Assembly: GCA_028554795.2 (NCBI GenBank) | Contig: CM068842.1 | Span: 26,694,590 to 26,758,589 of the forward strand | DNA length: 64,000 nt | Direction of reading: 5' to 3' | DNA from: Sinohyriopsis cumingii | Lineage: Eukaryota; Mollusca; Bivalvia; Unionida; Unionidae | Shown here: positions 30,867-42,259 of the stretch, in pieces | Layout: every line of letters starts with the position of its first letter | Position numbering within the stretch: position 1 is the first letter of the stretch | Translations under genes and position numbers: made by a program | The notes under the pieces: generated by a model | What the model saw: the letters and a program-made list of their open reading frames with translations, nothing else | Databases searched by the model: none | Told to the model about the DNA's origin: nothing

Positions 30867-31014
30867 CTCCGGGTCTAATAGAAATAAATCTAAATTTCTT
30901 TGTACCGCATTGTACACACTTGCCAGTAAGGGCCGATCTGTTATTTCTTGTTGTAGCGGTTGTCATATCATTTGTGCCAGTACGTACTCTACACTTCACA
31001 CAATATAGATCCAT
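30736..31014 (-). CDS. Small zinc-ribbon protein
   Basis: Starts with MDLYCVKCRVRT and has the pairs Cys5/Cys8 and Cys33/Cys36 (CVQCGTKK), a zinc ribbon of the DUF5679 type found in many large DNA viruses. Only the first 45-50 residues look like the domain. Beyond GDVL (about residue 52) the frame runs through the homopolymer at 30852-30863 and then reads the PLA2 gene out of phase, so the tail is probably spurious. The real protein is probably about 50 residues. Its ATG (31014) is only 5 bp from the ATPase ATG (31020) on the other strand, so promoters of both must lie in each other's coding sequence. Confidence 0.7.
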   Translation of the reverse strand: MDLYCVKCRVRTGTNDMTTATTRNNRSALTGKCVQCGTKKFRFISIRPGDVLKKSEEVTSQPNWQNSPEHRGQSIQEKNTSQDITTVAPEHD

Positions 31015-31019
31015 AATTT

Positions 31020-31694
31020 ATGTATAGAGATATGAATATAATTGATTTTTCGGCGACTAAAACAAGAGAACCAGTTAAGCATGTTGCAGCGTTACCAAAC
31101 TCGATCCGGATGATTATCATCGGACCATCTGGATCCGGCAAGACGCAATTGTTACTCAATTTAATAATGAGATGGATGAAGTGGGATAAGTTGTATTTGG
31201 TTGCTCCTAGCGTAGATGATCAACGATGCTACGAGGTGTTGAAAGATTTCAACGAGAATGCATCAGCGATCGCTAAAAAAAATGTTATTGAGTTTATTAC
31301 GGATATCAATGATGCACCGGGTATTGATGATATTGATGGCGACGTTAACAATCTAGTCGTGTACGATGATGTCATGTTAGACAATCAAAAAAACCCAGCT
31401 AGGATATTTTCCAGAGGCAGGCATAAAAACACTGACGTGATATATGTCACTCAACGATACACTCAGATTCCAAAAGTAATTAGAGACAACTGTAATATTC
31501 TTGCTGTGTTCAACGGCGTTGATACACACACGCTACGAAATATTTGGCAGACATGGTGCGGCGGTGACATGGACTTTAATGTTTTTCGAAACTTTTTTAG
31601 TCATGCTCAGTCGACCCCACATGGATTCGTAACGATAAATTTACATGATCCTCGGACACGATATCGTATCGGACTTGACCAAATATTCGGTTAA
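31020..31694 (+). CDS. A32/FtsK-HerA-type genome packaging ATPase
   Basis: A 224-residue ATPase. Walker A is GPSGSGKT (35-42), Walker B LVVYDD (112-117), followed by a polar sensor segment VIYVTQRYTQIP (about 139-150). This set and length match the packaging ATPase of Polinton-like viruses, virophages and NCLDV, which pumps DNA into preformed capsids. ATG at 31020 or 31032 could be used; both are in frame. Stop TAA at 31692-31694 is followed by two ATTGTAAATAA-type copies (31695-31722) leading into the TIR. Confidence 0.95.
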   Translation: MYRDMNIIDFSATKTREPVKHVAALPNSIRMIIIGPSGSGKTQLLLNLIMRWMKWDKLYLVAPSVDDQRCYEVLKDFNENASAIAKKNVIEFITDINDAPGIDDIDGDVNNLVVYDDVMLDNQKNPARIFSRGRHKNTDVIYVTQRYTQIPKVIRDNCNILAVFNGVDTHTLRNIWQTWCGGDMDFNVFRNFFSHAQSTPHGFVTINLHDPRTRYRIGLDQIFG

Positions 31695-31708
31695 ATTGTA
31701 AATAATTT

Positions 31709-31970
31709 TCATTGTAAATAACCACTTAGCAGCAGGGGGGGGCAATGACATCGACGCGGTCGTCGACGTGCTTACCGGACGCTGACGACGCTGGGGATCG
31801 ACGCGCAGAAGGTGTTAATTAAACCAAATGACGATTGGACGATCCCCCAACGACGACGTCGTTTTTTTTTTACCAGGCGCTGACGACACTAGATCGTTGA
31901 GTTGCAGAAAGTAATAATTAAGCAAAATAACGATTGGACAAAATGTCCGATTCGCCCCCCCTGCTGCTCG
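31709..31970 (-). repeat. Right terminal inverted repeat of the virus
   Basis: The complement matches 16569-16832 nearly base for base. The outer end reads CTGCTGCTCG (plus strand) and the inner edge CATTGTAAATAACCAC. It has the same internal 99-bp period and poly-T of ten. Almost no divergence from the left copy, which supports recent insertion or ongoing gene conversion. Confidence 0.95.
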
Positions 31971-31997
31971 AGTTAATTATGTCTGTTACTAATAACA

Positions 31998-32358
31998 ATG
32001 GCAGAACCTCCAATGAAAAAAAGAAAAATTCTAACACTGGTAGAAAGAATGAATCTAACTGAAAGAAGTGAAAAAGAGGACACTGCTTGCAAAATAGCAG
32101 CCTGGTAAATTGGGTACTTCTCCAACTGCGGACAATGATAGTGACAATGAGTCATCTGTGGGTGAAATTTTGCCTCATATTATTTCACATTCTACAGTCA
32201 TAGAACATTTAAAGGAGATTAAAGAATATGCTTTACAACATGGCAATCCCAAACTTTTGCTTCTTTGCTTAGAAATGGAGATACATGTTCAGACCAAACA
32301 GCTGAGTAAAAAATGTCAACAAAGACATATAATGGATTTCTTAAAGAAAAGTGATTAA
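31998..32358 (+). pseudogene. Tigger/CENP-B-like transposase remnant
   Basis: The first piece (31998-32108) starts with an ATG and reads MAEPPMKKRKILTL..., with ERMNLTERSEKEDTACKIAA, like the N-terminal CENP-B/Psq helix-turn-helix of pogo/Tigger transposases, and ends at a stop. The second (32110-32358, different frame) reads as a transposase C-terminal tail (VEIHVQ-like, QRHIMDFLKKSD). The DDE core is absent, so this is an internally deleted copy. The virus lies 27 bp before the first ATG. Confidence 0.7.
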
Positions 32359-32807
32359 GTGCATAGAATAAGGTATATACATCATAGCTAACTGTGCATT
32401 TTTTGTTACATTTGAAACAACTCTAAAATGTATGGCCATTTGAAGTTACCTTATGAATATAATAACTATTATCTTTGTTTAATTTACAAATCATATACAT
32501 GTACATGTACTAATACATGTACATATTTCATGTGATGTTCAAATATAAATTTGATTCATGTTGCTTGAAAATGTATATCTGTATTATAAAAAGTTATTTT
32601 GAGAGGAATGCATGCAATATTTAACAAGGTTTATGAATAACGGATATGATACATGTACAGTGAGTTGGTATTTTTTCTTCTTTGGCAATGCTAACCATTA
32701 ACCCTGGAAACCAGTCCATTTTCACACACCTCTTATGAGAGACCACCTGTATTGAGAGACTGCTTTTGGCTGGCAGAAGGGGCAGTATCTCATAACAGGT
32801 TTTACTG

Positions 32808-33880
32808 TGTTGCTTCAAGAGAAACTAAAAAGTGGGAACATCAAGGGAGGTACTACTATCAGGACCAAGAATCACTTGACTTTGGGTTACCTCCCTTGAT
32901 ACAAAAAAACGTGACCTGATAGCCCATTCGCTCTCTACTTTGTTACTAATCCTTGTAAGCCAAGATAGTTTGTAGCTAATATGAGAACAATGAAGCCGAA
33001 CTATAACATGCTTCATTATACTACAATCTGAATATAAAGTGACAGTTACATAGCTCCCTAATTTTTTACAACAATTTCACCAACTTCACAAACTGTTATA
33101 AAGTATTAACACCAAAATAAATAATTTGACTTAATAATTTGGCAAGATATATTCTTCAAGATAAACTGTCTTATCACTGCTTCTTTATTTATATGAATAA
33201 AACTGCTTTATGTTTCTATCTGTGCATGTTCATTTCAATTGAATCAATGGACAATTGCTGCACTCAATCTTAGCTTACTTTTTAAATCTAATTATTATTA
33301 AACCATCAAACACAAAGGCAAACTGTGTTTATCTTCAATGCATTTTGTGTGCAATCTATGCTTAATCCATGTCAAGAAATAGCCAACAGATATTTGCCCA
33401 TCAACAGACATACACAACCAATATCCAAAAAATGTGGTGGTCAAAGCAGCTTCACACCGGAATTTGTAAATCAATCATTTTACAAACATCAAAGTCAATC
33501 TCACAGCTAAAAGTTGTTTAATTATCAGGTACTGCTGTAAAAACCAAAATACAAAAGCCACTATTATGCACACATAGAATGGCCATGTTGTTAGATAATC
33601 ATTACACAATCAGTCAACCGGTGAATCACATCGCCCATTCCCTATAAAAACTTGTTTGTTAATAATTGTTTATACTGTGCTTGCTGAAATAACTGTCAAA
33701 GTGTTAAAAGTGAGTGTATAAAGATTTGTATGGCATAACAAAGAGAAATTTCTTGCAGTTTGAACTTTACAAAGACACCGATTAATGATCTTGAAATGTA
33801 AAAGGACATACATACTGGACTGTAGAAGTTCTGTGTCTTGTATGGTATTTTAATTTTTTCAGTGAATTAAGATACATCAT
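32808..33880. other. Intronic sequence with small palindromic repeat
   Basis: ATCAAGGGAGGTA (about 32838) and TACCTCCCTTGAT (about 32889) form a 13-bp inverted repeat, possibly a small MITE. The rest, up to the satellite, shows no gene. Confidence 0.5.
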
Positions 33881-33883
33881 AAT

Positions 33884-36800
33884 TACTGAGGAAATGGATA
33901 AATGTATGCTTTTTTGTGTTTTCAATGAAATTATTATGGATTCACTGTAATAGAGATACATCACAATTACTGAGGAAATGGATAAATGTATGCTTTCTTG
34001 TGTGTTTTCAATGGAATTATTATGGATTCAATAGAGATACATCACGATTACTGAGGAAATGGTTCAATGTATGCTTTCTTGTGTGTGTTTTCAACGGAAT
34101 TGTTATGGATTTGCTGTAATAGAGATACATCACAATTACTGAGGAAATGGTTCAATGTATGCTTTCTTGCGTGTGTTTTCAACGGAATTGTTATGGATTT
34201 GCTGTAATAGAGATACATCACAATTACTGAGGAAATGGATAAATGTATGCCTTCTTGTGTGTGTTTTCAATGGAATTATTATGGATTCACTGTAACAGAG
34301 ATACATCACAATTACTGAGGAAATGGCTAAATGTATGCTTTCTTATGTGTGTTTTCAATGGAATTATTATGGATTCGCTGTAATAGAGATACATCACAAT
34401 TACTGAGGAAATGGTTCAATGTATGCTTTCTTGCGTGTGTTTTCAATGGGATTATTATGGATTCACTGTAATAGAAATACATCACAATTACTGAGGAAAT
34501 GGCTAAATGTATGCTTTTTTGTGTGTGTTTTCAATGGAATTATTATGGATTTGCTGTAATAGAGATACATCACAATTACTGAGAAAATGGATAAATGTAT
34601 GCTTCTTTTTAAGTGTTTTCAATGGAATTATTATGGATTCAACGCAATAGAGATACATCACAATTACTGAGGAAATGGCTAAATGTATGCTTTCTTGTGT
34701 GTTTTCAATGGAATTATTATGGATTTGCTGTAATAGAGATACATCACAATTACTGAGGACATGGCTAAATGTATGCTTTCTTGTGTGTTTTCAATGGAAT
34801 TATTATGGATTCACTGTAATAGAGATACATCACAATTACTGAGGAAATGCTTTCTTGTGTGTTTTCAATGGAATTATTATGGATTCACTGTATTATGGAT
34901 TCGCTGTAATAGAGATACATCACAATTACTGAGGAAATGGTTCAATGTATGCTTTCTTGCGTGTGTTTTCAATGGGATTATTATGGATTCACTGTAATAG
35001 AGATACAACACAATTACTGAGGAAATGGCTAAATGTATGCTTTCATGCGTGTGTTTTCAATGGAATTATTATGGATTCGCTGTAATAGAAATACATCACA
35101 ATTACTGAGAAAATGGATAAATGTATGCTTTTTTTATGTGTTTTCAATGGAATTATTATGGATTCACTGTAATAGAGATACATCACAATTACTGAGGAAA
35201 TGGATAAATGTATGCTTTTTTGTGTGTGTTTTCAATGGAATTGTTATGGATTTGCTGTAATAGAGATACATCACAATTACTGAGGAAATGGCTAAATGTA
35301 TGCTTTCTTATGTGTGTTTTCAATGGAATTGTTATGGATTCGCTATAATAGAAATACATCACAATTACTGAGAAATTGGATAAACGTATGCTTTTTTTTA
35401 TGTGTTTTCAATGGAATTATTACGGATTTCCTGTAATAGAGATACATCACAATTACTGAGGAAATGGCTAAATGTATGCTTTCTTATGTGTGTTTTCAAT
35501 GGAATTGTTATGGATTCGCTATAATAGAAATACATCACAATTACTGAGAAAATGGATAAATGTATGCTTTTTTTAATGTGTTTTCAATGGAATTATTATG
35601 GATTCACTGTAATAGAGATACATCACAATTACTGAGGAAATGGATAAATGTATGCTTTCTTGTGTGTGTTTTCAATGGAATTATTATGGATTCACTGTAA
35701 TAGAGAGACATCACAATTACTGAGGAAATGGCTAAATGTATGCTTTCTTGTGTGTGTTTTCAATGGAATTATTATGGATTAACTGTAATAGAGACATCAC
35801 AATTACTGAGGAAATGGCTAAATGTATGCTTTCTTGTGTGTTTTCAATGGAATTATTATAGATTCACTGTAATAGAGATACATCACAATTACTGAGGAAA
35901 TGGATAAATGTATGCTTTTTTGTGTGTGTTTTCAATGGAATTGTTATGGATTCAATGTAATAGAAATACATCACAATTACTGAGGAAATGGATAAATGTA
36001 TGCTTTCTTATGTGTGTTTTCAATGGAATTATTATGGATTCGCTATAATAGAAATACATCACAATTACTGAGGAAATGGCTAAATGTATGCTTTCTTGTG
36101 TGTGTTTTCAATGGAATTATTATGGATTAACTGTAATAGAGACATCACAATTACTGAGGAAATGGCTAAATGTATGCTTTCTTGTGTGTTTTCAATGGAA
36201 TTATTATGGATTTGCTGTAATAGAGATACATCACAATTACTGAGGAAATGGTTTCTTGTGTGTGTTTTCAATGGAATTCTTATGGATTCACTGTAACAGA
36301 GAGACATCACAATTACTGAGGAAATGGATAAATGTATGTTTTCTTGTGTGTTTTCAATGGAATTATTATGGATTTGCTGTAATAGAGATACATCACAATT
36401 ACTGAGGAAATGACTAAATGTATGCTTTCTTGTGTGTGTTTTCAATGGAATTATTATGGATTAACTGTAATAGAGACATCACAATTACTGAGGAAATGGC
36501 TAAATGTACGCTTTCTTGTGTGTTTTCAATGGAATTATTATGGATTCACTGTAATAGAGATACATCACAATTACTGAGGAAATGGATAAATGTATGCTTT
36601 CTTGTGTGTGTTTTCAATGGAATTATTATGGATTCACTGTAATAGAGATACATCACAATTACTGAGGAAATGGCTAAATGTATGCTTTCTTGTGTGTGTT
36701 TTCAATGGAATTATTATGGATTTGCTGTAATAGAGATACATCACAATTACTGAGGAAATGGCTAAATGTATGCTTTCTTGTGTGTGTTTTCAATGGAATT

Positions 36801-39083
36801 ATTATGGATTAACTGTAATAGAGACATCACAATTACTGAGGAAATGGCTAAATGTATGCTTTCTTGTGTGTTTTCAATGGAATTATTATGGATTTGCTGT
36901 AATAGAGATACATCACAATTACTGAGGAAATGGATAAATGTATGCTTTCTTGTGTGTGTTTTCAATGGAATTATTATGGATTCAGTGTAATAGAGATACA
37001 TCATAATTACTGAGGAAATGGATAAATGTATGCTTTCTTATGTGTGTTTTCAATGGAATTATTATGGATTCACTGTAATAGAGATACATCACAATTGCTG
37101 AGGAAATGGATAAATGTATGCTTTCCTGTGTGTGTTTTCAATGGAATTATTATGGATTCAGTGTAATAGAAATACATCACAATTACTGAGGAAATGGATA
37201 AATGTATGCTTTCTTGTGTGTGTTTTCAATGTAATTATTATGGATTCACTGTAATAGAGATACATCACAATTACTGAGGAAATGGATAAATGTATGCTTT
37301 CTTGTGTGTTTTCAATGGAATTATTATGGATTTGCTGTAATAGAGATACATCACAATTACTGAGGAAATGGCTAAATGTATGCTTTCTTGTGTGTGTTTT
37401 CAATGGAATTATTATGGATTAACTGTAATAGAGACATCACAATTACTGAGGAAATGGCTAAATGTATGCTTTCTTGTGTGTTTTCAATGGAATTATTATG
37501 GATTTGCTGTAATAGAGATACATCACAATTACTGAGGAAATGGATAAATGTATGCTTTCTTGCGTGTGTTTTCAGTGGAATTATTATGGATTCACTGTAA
37601 TAGAGATACATCACAATTACTGAGGAAATGGCTAAATGTATGCTTTCTTGTGTGTGTTTTCAATGGAATTATTATGGATTCACTGTAATAGAGATAAATC
37701 ACAATTACTGAGGACATGGCTAAATGTATGCTTTCTTGTGTGTTTTCAATGAAATTATTATGGATTCACTGTAATAGAGATACATCACAATTACTGAGGA
37801 CATGGCTAAATGTATGCTTTTTTGTGTTTTCAATGAAATTATTATGGATTTACTGTAATAGAGATACATCACAATTACTGAGGACATGGCTAAATGTATG
37901 CTTTCTTGTGTGTATTTTCAATGGAATTATTATGGATTCACTGTAATAGAGATACATCACAATTACTGAGGAAATGGCTAAATGTATGCTTTCTTGTGTG
38001 TGTTTTCAATGGAATTATTATGGATTCACTGTAATAGAGATAAATCACAATTACTGAGGACATGGCTAAATGTATGCTTTCTTGTGTGTTTTCAATGAAA
38101 TTATTATGGATTCACTGTAATAGAGATACATCACAATTACTGAGGACATGGCTAAATGTATGCTTTTTTGTGTTTTCAATGAAATTATTATGGATTTACT
38201 GTAATAGAGATACATCACAATTACTGAGGACATGGCTAAATGTATGCTTTCTTGTGTGTATTTTCAATGGAATTATTATGGATTCACTGTAATAGAGATA
38301 AATCACAATTACTGAGGACATGGCTAAATGTATGCTTTCTTGTGTGTTTTCAATGGAATTGTTATGGATTTGCTGTAATAGAGATACATCACAATTACTG
38401 AGGAAATGGTTCAATGTATGCTTTCTTGCATGTGTTTTCAATGGAATTATTATAGATTCAGTGTAACAGAGATACATCACAATTACTGCGGACATGGCTA
38501 AATGTATGCTTTTTTGTGTGTGTTTTCAATGGAATTATTACGGATTTGCTGTAACAGAGATACATCATAATTACTGAGGAAATGGCTAAATGTATGCTTT
38601 CTTGTGTGTGTTTTCAATCGAATTGTTATGGATTTGCTGTAATAGAGATACATCACAATTACTGAGGAAATGGCTAAATGTATGCTTTCTTGCATGTGTT
38701 TTCAATGGAATTATTATGGATTCAGTGTAATAGAGATACATCACAATTACTGAGGAAATGGCTAAATGTATGCTTTCTTGTGTGTTTTCAATGGAATTAT
38801 TATGGATTCACTGTAATAGAGATACATCACAATTACTGAGGAAATGGATAAATGTATGCCTTCTTGTGTGTGTTTTCAATGGAATTATTATGGATTCACT
38901 GTAATAGAGATACATCACAATTACTGAGGAAATGGATAAATGTATGCCTTCTTGTGTGTGTTTTCAATGGAATTATTATGGATTCACTGTAATAGAGATA
39001 CATCACAATTACTGAGGAAATGGATAAATGTATGCTTTCTTGTGTGTGTTTTCAATGGAATTATTATGGATTTGCTGTAATAG
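33884..39083. repeat. 88-bp satellite array, about 60 copies
   Basis: Unit of about 85-88 bp: ATCACAATTACTGAGGAAAT, then GGATAAATGTATGCTTTCTT, then GTGTGTGTTTTCAATGGAAT, then TATTATGGATTCACTGTAAT. Copies vary by point changes and GT-run lengths. Higher-order repeats exist: a block of four units around 37634-37968 is repeated 346 bp further on. Variant units with 'TTAACTGTAATAGAGACATC' recur at about 35778, 36126, 36464, 36807 and 37417. Short open frames are by-products. Confidence 0.97.
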
Positions 39084-39300
39084 ATGTACTGAGATCAGTC
39101 TATGAGTACATGTATCAAAAGATTGAACCATCATGTTGTACATGTATGTATCCAATTCTCTGCTAAAATCAATATATGTGGCTGTCACTGTGTTTTCACT
39201 ATTTCTCATTTTAAAAAAAATGACTTAAGATGGTAACTGTGTCCCATTGAAGCATATAGTTTTTCAGAGTCCTATCTTTGACCCACCCTGCCAACCATTA

Positions 39301-39572
39301 TGTTGTTGTTCTTGTTGTTGTTCTAGGGTTTAACGCCATTTTTCAGCACAACATAGGCTATACATGGCGGCCAGTATAAATGGTGGAGAAAGAACCCTGG
39401 AAAACCCAGGGAAGAACCACCGACCCACGAGAAGCTACTGGCAGGCTTTCCCACGTACCCACGCTAGCTAAGCTTTGGACTCAAACCCACGCAGACAGAG
39501 ATGAGATGGCAGTGATCCGGAACGGTGAGCGCTTTAAACCATTCTGCCACTCGGGGGCCCCCAACCAATATG
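39301..39572 (-). repeat. tRNA-derived SINE, well preserved
   Basis: Minus-strand copy. The (GTT)n at 39301-39324 is the tail; GGGTTTAACGCCATTTTTCA begins the body, and the tRNA-like head ends near 39560-39572 (complement of GGGGGCCCCCGAGTGGCAGA). Confidence 0.88.
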
Positions 39573-39639
39573 TGGAGTCATGGGGATATGAATACACAAC
39601 TTTCTTCAGTAAACTGACTCACTGCACTACTACATATCT

Positions 39640-40930
39640 TACACTGATATCAGATACTATTACATGATATACTACACTGAAATGGGATATTAAATATTAT
39701 ACTACACTGATATTGCATATTACATGATATGCTACACTGATATTGGATAATGTATGATATGCTACATTCATACTGGAAATTGCATTTTATGCTTCATTCA
39801 TACTGAATATTGCATTGTATGCTACACTGATACTGGATACTATTACATGATATGCTACACTGAAATTGGATATTACATTATATGCTACACTGATATTCGA
39901 TATTACATGATATGCTACACTGGTATTGGATATTACATAACATGCTCCACTGATATTGCATATTACATGATATGCTACACTGATATTGGATATTACATGA
40001 TATGCTACACTGATACTGGATATTATGTGATATACTACATTGATATTGGATATTACATGATATACTACATTGATATTGGATATTACATAATATGCTACAT
40101 TGGTATTGGATATTGCATTTTATGCTATACTGATATTGGATATTACATGATATGCTACACTGATATTGGATATTACATGATATGCTACACTGATATTGGG
40201 AATTACATGATATACTACATTGATATTGGATATTACATAATATGCTACACTGATATCAGATATTACATGATATACTATATTGATATTGGATATTACATAA
40301 TATGCTACATTGATATTGGATATTGCATTTTATGCTACACTGATATTGGATATTACATGATATGCTACACTGATATTGGATATTACATGATATGCTACAC
40401 TGATATTGGGTATTACATGATATGCTACACTGATATTGGATATTACATGATATACTACATTGATATTGGATATTACATGATATACTACACTGGTATTGGA
40501 TATTACATAATATGCTACATTGATATTGGATATTACATGATATGATACATTGATATTGGATATTACATTATATGCTACACTGATATTGGATATTACATGA
40601 TATATACTACACTGGTATTGTATATTACATAATATGCTCCACTGATATTGGAAATTACATGATATGCTACACTGATATTGGATATTACATGATATGCTAC
40701 ATTGATACTGGATATTATGTGATATGCTACATTGATATTGGATATTACATAATATACTAAACTGGTATTGGATATTACATAATATGCTACATTGATATTG
40801 GATATTACATGATATGCTACATTGATATTGGATATTACATTATATGCTACACTGATATTGGATATTACATGATATGCTACATTGATATTGGATATTACAT
40901 GATATCTGGATATTGCATTATATGCTGCAT
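39640..40930. repeat. 30-bp minisatellite array, about 42 copies
   Basis: Unit GATATTGGATATTACATGAT followed by ATGCTACACT, 30 bp. As 30 is divisible by three, a 263-codon open frame (39754-40545) and an antisense frame (40593-40961) arise. Both translate as monotonous decapeptides (CYTDIGYYMI), with no signs of selection on protein. Confidence 0.95.
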
Positions 40931-41099
40931 AGCAAGACTGCACTTTGTGGACTCTGATCATTATGTAATATCAGGGTTTCCCTGTACATAAATCTACTCT
41001 CACACTCAAATTGCAACCTAAGGGATATGTAGACACCCTTTTCTTCAATTAACTGACTTTTTTGTGTGCTATATCACGATATGCTGCATAGTATGATGG

Positions 41100-42250
41100 C
41101 AGTATGTGGACCCTGACCATAATGTTATATCAGGGTTTCCCTGTAATACATGGCAGCATGTGGACCCTGACCATCGTGTTATATCAAGGTTTCCCTGTAG
41201 TACATGACAGTATGTGGACCCTGACCATCATGTCATATCCGGGTTTCCCTGTAATACATGGCAGTATGTGGACCCTGACCATCATGTTATATCATTTCCC
41301 TGTAGTACATGACAGTATGTGGGCCCTGAGCATCATGTTATATCATTTCCCTGTAATACATGACAGTATGTGGACCCTGACCATCATGTTATATCAAGGT
41401 TTCCCTGTAGTACATGACAGTATGTGGGCCCTGAGCATCATGTTATATCTGGGTTTCCCTGTAATACATGGCAGTATGTGGACCCTGACCATCATGTTAT
41501 ATCATTTCCCTGTAGTACATGACAGTATGTGGACCCTGACCATCATGTTATATCATTTCCCTGTAATACATGACAGTATGTGGACCCTGACCATCGTGTT
41601 ATATCAAGGTTTCCCTGTAGTACATGACAGTATGTGGGCCCTGAGCATCATGTTATATCTGGGTTTCCCTGTAATACATGGCAGTATGTGGACCCTGACC
41701 ATCATGTTATATCATTTCCCTGTAGTACATGACAGTATGTGGACCCTGACCATCATGTTATATCATTTCCCTGTAGTACATGACAGTATGTGGACCCTGA
41801 CCATCGTGTTATATCAGGGTTTCCCTGTAATACATGGCAGTATGTGGGCCCTGAGCATCATGTTATACCATTTCCCTGTAGTACATGACAGTATGTGGAC
41901 CCTGACCATCATGTTATATCATTTCCCTGTAATACATGACAGTATGTGGACCCTGACCATCGTGTTATATCAAGGTTTCCCTGTAGTACATGACAGTATG
42001 TGGGCCCTGAGCATCATGTTATATCTGGGTTTCCCTGTAATACATGGCAGTATGTGGACCCTGACCATCATGTTATATCATTTCCCTGTAGTACATGACA
42101 GTATGTGGACCCTGACCATCGTGTTATATCAGGGTTTCCCTGTAATACATGGCAGTATGTGGGCCCTGAGCATCATGTTATATCAGGGTTTCCCATGGCA
42201 GTTTATGGACCCTGACCATCATGTTATATCAGGGTTTCACTGTAATACAA
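41100..42250. repeat. 54/51-bp minisatellite array, about 22 copies
   Basis: Unit GGCAGTATGTGGACCCTGAC then CATCATGTTATATCAGGGTT then TCCCTGTAATACAT (54 bp). A variant lacks 3 bp (TATCATTTCCCTG). Units differ between 'GGACCCTGACC' and 'GGGCCCTGAGC'. Units of 54 and 51 bp keep one frame open for 386 codons (41104-42264). Confidence 0.95.
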
Positions 42251-42259
42251 ACTATGTTT

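Larger units (their letters stand above)
16569..31970. mobile_element. Integrated Polinton/Maverick-like virus, about 15.4 kb
   Basis: A compact viral genome bounded by about 262-bp terminal inverted repeats. It carries the Polinton hallmark set: DDE integrase, adenain-like protease, FtsK/A32-type ATPase, candidate major and minor capsid proteins, and a family-B polymerase. Genes are intronless, densely packed and partly overlapping. It is visibly richer in CpG than the surrounding host sequence. No clean 6-bp target duplication was found: the left outer end reads CGAGCAGCAGCAGG and the right end (complement) CGAGCAGCAGG, differing by one CAG, so the exact junction is blurred. Two genes carry single-base frame breaks near their starts; the others look intact. 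Confidence 0.93.
15641..32807 (+). mobile_element. Decayed pogo/Tigger-like DNA transposon hosting the virus
   Basis: The left end at 15641 reads CAGTAAAAACTGTTATGA and is preceded by TA. The complement of the right end (32790-32807) reads CAGTAAAACCTGTTATGA, so the two are imperfect inverted repeats of the type seen in Tc1/mariner-pogo elements. Inside the right flank are remnants of a CENP-B/Tigger-like transposase (31998-32358). Without the 15.4-kb virus the transposon would be about 1.8 kb. The right TA duplicate is not intact (TG). The left half (15641-16568) has repeated 'GTTATGA.C/GCAA' subterminal motifs but no readable gene. Confidence 0.65.

Noticed and set aside
16569-31970. Virus as an LTR retrotransposon
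   Set aside because: The terminal repeats are inverted, not direct; there is no reverse transcriptase, and the ATPase, protease and PolB motifs point to a DNA virus.
33916-38695. Many 60-120 codon frames on both strands
   Set aside because: All are repeats of the 88-bp satellite and change frame from unit to unit.
39754-40545. 263-codon frame of CYTDIGYYMI repeats
   Set aside because: It is a direct product of the 30-bp array, whose unit is divisible by three; no start context or splice sites.
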